Shown piece after piece: positions 6,428 to 8,333 of a DNA stretch of 8,333 nt. The position numbers and the translations under genes are program-made. The notes below the pieces were generated by a model. The model saw nothing but the letters and a program-made list of their open reading frames with translations, ran no database searches and had not been told where the DNA came from. How positions within the stretch are numbered: the first letter of the stretch is position 1; the number at the start of each line of letters is the position of its first letter. The DNA comes from Bradyrhizobium sp. (GTDB taxonomy: Bacteria; Pseudomonadota; Alphaproteobacteria; Rhizobiales; Xanthobacteraceae): positions 1 through 8,333 of the forward strand of contig JAQGKC010000047.1 in NCBI GenBank assembly GCA_028290305.1, given 5' to 3'.

Positions 6428-7312
6428 TTACACCCCCGGCGCCGGCAAGCCGTGAATGGCACAGGCGGCGCGCAGCGTGTTGACCAACAGGCACGCCACC
6501 GTCATTTGACCGACCCCGCCGGGCACCGGCGTAATCGCGCCGGCGACGTTCAGCGCCTCACCAAAGGCGACATCGCCGACCAGACGGGTCTTGCCGTCAG
6601 CACCCGGCAGCCGGTTGATGCCGACATCGATCACGGTGGCGCCCGGTTTGATCCAGTCGCCGCGCACCATTTCAGGCTTGCCTACGGCAGCGTAAACGAG
6701 GTCGGCGCGGCCGCACAACTGCGCGAGGTCGCGCGAGCGCGAATGCGCGATGGTCACCGTGGCGTTTTCATTCAGCAGCAATTGCACCAGCGGCCGACCG
6801 ACCAGATTGGAGCGGCCGATGACGATGGCGTTCATGCCTTCGAGCGACGCGTGCACGCTTTTCGTCAAAATAATGCAGCCGAGCGGCGTGCATGGCGACA
6901 GAGCGGGGAGCCCGCCAGCGAGCCGCCCGGCATTGTTCGGATGCAGCCCGTCGACATCCTTGGCAGGATCGATAGCGTTGATGATGGTTTCGGTGTGAAG
7001 CGATTTCGGCAGCGGCAGTTGCACCAGAATGCCGTGCACGGCGGGATCGCGATTGAGCTGCGCGATCAGCGCCAGCAAATCGCTCTGCGCGACATCGGCC
7101 GGCAGCACGTGCTCGAACGACGCCATGCCGGCGGCCTGGGTCTGCTTGTGCTTGCTGCGGACATACACTTCGCTGGCGGAATCGCTGCCGACCAGCACCA
7201 CTGCGAGACCGGGCGTGAATTGATGTTCGCGCCTCACCCGCGCCACTTCGTCGGCAACACGGCCGCGAAGTTCGGCGGCAATGACTTTTCCATCGATGAT
7301 CCGGGCCGTCAT
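6428..7312 (-). CDS. folD: Bifunctional methylenetetrahydrofolate dehydrogenase/cyclohydrolase
   Basis: FolD interconverts 5,10-methylene-, 5,10-methenyl- and 10-formyl-tetrahydrofolate with NADP+, supplying one-carbon units for purines and formyl-methionine. With the ATG at 7312 it has 294 residues, the usual size. The catalytic set is intact: Y50 and K54 in [14 protein letters not shown]98 in VQLPLPK, and D121 in [23 protein letters not shown] (139-146) closes the catalytic domain. The Rossmann-type NADP domain has [11 protein letters not shown] (165-175), and [10 protein letters not shown] (262-271) is the C-terminal signature. The ATG is preceded by AAAGGA five bases upstream, a strong ribosome binding site, so I prefer it over an in-frame TTG at 7339. 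It is last in the yggT-yggU-folD set; an A/T-rich dyad lies in the 57-base gap before it. Confidence 0.97.
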   Translation of the reverse strand: MTARIIDGKVIAAELRGRVADEVARVRREHQFTPGLAVVLVGSDSASEVYVRSKHKQTQAAGMASFEHVLPADVAQSDLLALIAQLNRDPAVHGILVQLPLPKSLHTETIINAIDPAKDVDGLHPNNAGRLAGGLPALSPCTPLGCIILTKSVHASLEGMNAIVIGRSNLVGRPLVQLLLNENATVTIAHSRSRDLAQLCGRADLVYAAVGKPEMVRGDWIKPGATVIDVGINRLPGADGKTRLVGDVAFGEALNVAGAITPVPGGVGQMTVACLLVNTLRAACAIHGLPAPGV

Positions 7313-7350
7313 CTCGATCCTTTGTCTGCTCTCAATCAATCGTTTTGCGT

Positions 7351-7368
7351 GTATTTTTGCGAAAATAC
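7351..7368. promoter_or_regulatory. A/T-rich dyad upstream of folD
   Basis: GTATTTT-TGCG-AAAATAC is a perfect 7-bp inverted repeat around four bases, starting one base after the yggU stop (7370-7372) and 38 bases before the folD ATG. It stands out in this GC-rich DNA. With no GC-rich stem and no T-tract on the - strand it is a poor intrinsic terminator; it could be a regulator binding site or an RNA processing hairpin between yggU and folD. No known operator was recognised. Confidence 0.35.
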
Positions 7369-7369
7369 G

Positions 7370-7690
7370 CTAATCTGGCTTCTCCGCTGTTATTCTTCGC
7401 AACGCATCGCCAAGCTTTGCGGGATCGCCGTCGACGGCAATTTGCTTGAGGCGCGATGTCGTGCCGGACAGAAGCCGAACCTTGGCCTTGGGCACCCCAA
7501 GCACTTTCGCGAGCAGCTCCGTCACCGCGCGATTGGCCTCGCCGCCTTCGGCAATGGCGCGAACGCGCACCTTGACCACGGTGCGGCCATTGGCGAGCGT
7601 CTCAAGTCCGTCGATGTCGTCGCGGCCGCCGCGTGGCGTTACCCGCAACGCGACACTGATGCCATCAGTGGAATAACGCCAAGGATCCAT
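7370..7690 (-). CDS. yggU: DUF167 (YggU-family) protein
   Basis: A 106-residue small cytoplasmic protein of the DUF167/YggU family, widely conserved and of unknown biochemical role. The family core is clear: ISVALRVTPRGGRDDIDG (11-28), VVKVRVRAIAEGGEANRAVTELLAKVLGVPKAKVRLLSGTTSRLKQIAVDGD (38-89), with the usual P-x-G-x-A/E-N-x-x region and the G-x-x-S-R-x-K motif. The start is the third of three ATGs (7712, 7701, 7690) made by an 11-bp tandem repeat; only 7690 is in frame, and it gives the expected N-terminus MDPWRYS. There is no Shine-Dalgarno sequence before it, so translation may depend on coupling to yggT, whose stop is 29 bases upstream. Longer versions in this frame read through yggT out of frame and should be ignored. 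Confidence 0.88.
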   Translation of the reverse strand: MDPWRYSTDGISVALRVTPRGGRDDIDGLETLANGRTVVKVRVRAIAEGGEANRAVTELLAKVLGVPKAKVRLLSGTTSRLKQIAVDGDPAKLGDALRRITAEKPD

Positions 7691-7712
7691 CGAGTATCCA
7701 TCGAGTATCCAT
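7685..7712. repeat. 11-bp tandem repeat (about 2.5 copies) at the yggU start
   Basis: On the + strand the unit ATCCATCGAGT occurs twice in full (7685-7695, 7696-7706), followed by ATCCAT (7707-7712). On the coding (-) strand each copy contributes an ATGGAT; because 11 is not a multiple of 3, the three ATGs lie in three different frames. Confidence 0.9.
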
Positions 7713-7719
7713 GCCGCGA

Positions 7720-8010
7720 TCAGAATACGGCGGGGTAGATGTAATAGGTAATTACCCGCTGGATGAACATGATGATCAGGATCAGGATGATCGGCGAGAT
7801 ATCGAGACCGCCGAGATTCGGCATGAAAGACCGGATCGGCGCCAGCAGCGGTTCGGTGATGCGGTACAGGAATTCTGCCACCGCGGCCACGAACTGGTTG
7901 CGCGTATTCACGACATTGAAGGCGATCAGCCAGGACAGAATGGCCGAAGCGATCAGCAGCCAGACATAGAGATCCAAAACGATAAGAATGATGTCGAGAA
8001 CGGCACGCAT
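7720..8010 (-). CDS. yggT: YggT-family integral membrane protein
   Basis: A 96-residue inner-membrane protein with one YggT domain. It has two long hydrophobic segments: about residues 4-31 (VLDIILIVLDLYVWLLIASAILSWLIAF) and about 71-96 (ISPIILILIIMFIQRVITYYIYPAVF). Between them is the family block FLYRITEPLLAPIRSFMPNLGGLDISPI (47-74) with its conserved E-P-x-L-x-P-I-R. The role is not firmly known; the family has been tied to osmotic or membrane functions and, in some bacteria, to positioning of cell-envelope proteins. The ATG at 8010 gives the standard length. The frame stays open upstream as far as the antisense of the tRNA, and that extension is an artefact. It is first of the yggT-yggU-folD set. 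A poor TTGTTT-N17-TATTTA match on the - strand (-10 at 8056-8061) is the only promoter hint; no clear ribosome binding site is seen. Confidence 0.92.
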   Translation of the reverse strand: MRAVLDIILIVLDLYVWLLIASAILSWLIAFNVVNTRNQFVAAVAEFLYRITEPLLAPIRSFMPNLGGLDISPIILILIIMFIQRVITYYIYPAVF

Positions 8011-8120
8011 GGTGGGGCTTACTCGCGGGGTTCGGTCGCGGATTCGACTTATCGCTAAATATCGGTTCCCCCCCTCGCAAACAAGGGAAGTTCCCGCCAA
8101 AAGCGGCGATTTCGGCGTTC

Positions 8121-8148
8121 TTGACTTGACCTTGGCGCGGACTGTAAA
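8121..8148 (+). promoter_or_regulatory. Candidate tRNA-Ala promoter
   Basis: TTGACT (8121-8126, 5 of 6 to TTGACA) is followed after 16 bases by TGTAAA (8143-8148, 4 of 6 to TATAAT). Transcription would begin near 8155, about 39 bases before the mature tRNA 5' end, leaving a short leader for RNase P. Found by eye. Confidence 0.45.
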
Positions 8149-8193
8149 TGACGCTGATCGCTGGCCGTCAAACTTACTTGAGGCGGTCACGGA

Positions 8194-8269
8194 GGGGCCA
8201 TAGCTCAGCTGGGAGAGCGCGTCGTTCGCACTGACGAGGTCGGCGGTTCGATCCCGCCAGGCTCCACCA
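8194..8269 (+). tRNA. tRNA-Ala(CGC)
   Basis: A complete 76-base cloverleaf with encoded CCA. Acceptor arms are GGGGCCA (8194-8200) and AGGCTCC (8259-8265), then ACCA. The D stem is GCTC/GAGC (8203-8206, 8215-8218). The anticodon stem CGTCG/TGACG flanks the loop TTCGCAC (8225-8231) with anticodon CGC at 8227-8229, reading GCG codons (Ala). The T arm is GGCGG-TTCGATC-CCGCC (8242-8258). G3-U70 (8196 with 8263), the identity element for alanyl-tRNA synthetase, is present. Oddities: position 7-66 is an A-A mismatch (8200 with 8259), and position 38 is C, giving a U32-C38 pair. No intron, and no clear terminator within the 64 bases left after it. Confidence 0.96.
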
Positions 8270-8333
8270 CGCTTCGCCTTCGGCAACGCGAGGCGCAGCC
8301 ACGCCGCCGAAAGCGAAACGAGCTAGGCATCGC

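Noticed and set aside
6287..6494. Small - strand ORF in the ppa-folD gap
   Set aside because: Made of the palindromic repeat and the 3' ends of ppa and folD; no start signal or family.
6386..7738. 450-residue + strand ORF
   Set aside because: It lies antisense to folD and yggU and has composition typical of the shadow frame of a high-GC gene (rich in R, H, Q, D). FolD on the - strand has all its catalytic motifs.
8085..8095. GGGAA-G-TTCCC dyad upstream of yggT
   Set aside because: Short, within a region of G/C runs (including seven consecutive C), and not matched to any known operator or well placed against a promoter; too weak to call.
8011..8286. N-terminal extension of the yggT frame containing WRDRTADL...
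   Set aside because: It is the antisense translation of the tRNA-Ala gene, a well-known false protein seen in databases. YggT starts at 8010 with the normal family length.
8270..8333. Terminator or attachment site after the tRNA
   Set aside because: Only a 5-bp stem with an 11-base loop (CGCCT/AGGCG, 8275-8295), no T-run, and no integrase or repeated tRNA end in the window.

Overview
The window looks like a chromosomal stretch of an alphaproteobacterium of the Bradyrhizobium/Rhodopseudomonas group (Nitrobacteraceae). This rests on the high GC of most genes (strong G/C at third codon positions), the protein types, the local order yggT-yggU-folD beside ppa, and two intergenic palindromic repeats of the kind scattered through Bradyrhizobium genomes. 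The placement comes from recognition, not a database search. Most of the window is ordinary core genome.

Layout from left to right: the 3' five-sixths of typA (BipA GTPase, + strand); a ~104-bp multi-hairpin repeat; a 415-residue FAD amine-oxidase-type flavoprotein (+); a lower-GC islet (about 2957-3543) with an orphan XRE-type regulator that has its own sigma70-like promoter and a palindromic operator candidate; then, on the - strand, a two-gene operon of a secreted alpha/beta hydrolase and a DCC-family thiol protein joined by an ATGA overlap, ending at a nested hairpin. A 278-bp divergent intergenic region follows, then a GNAT acetyltransferase and ppa (family I inorganic pyrophosphatase), both +. 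A second ~103-bp palindromic repeat separates ppa from the convergent - strand operon yggT-yggU-folD. Last comes tRNA-Ala(CGC) on the + strand, divergent from yggT.

Functionally, typA, folD, ppa, yggT, yggU and the tRNA are housekeeping: ribosome/stress GTPase, one-carbon metabolism, pyrophosphate removal, a membrane protein and translation. The flavoprotein, hydrolase/DCC pair and GNAT enzyme are accessory enzymes of unknown substrate.

I found no phage, transposon, CRISPR or defence system and nothing I would call a new multi-gene system. The points most worth a second look are the self-contained regulator islet with its promoter-operator arrangement, the 11-bp tandem repeat that places three ATGs in three frames at the yggU start, the two ~100-bp repeats with shared ends and different cores, an A/T-rich dyad ahead of folD, and a mismatched acceptor stem in the tRNA.
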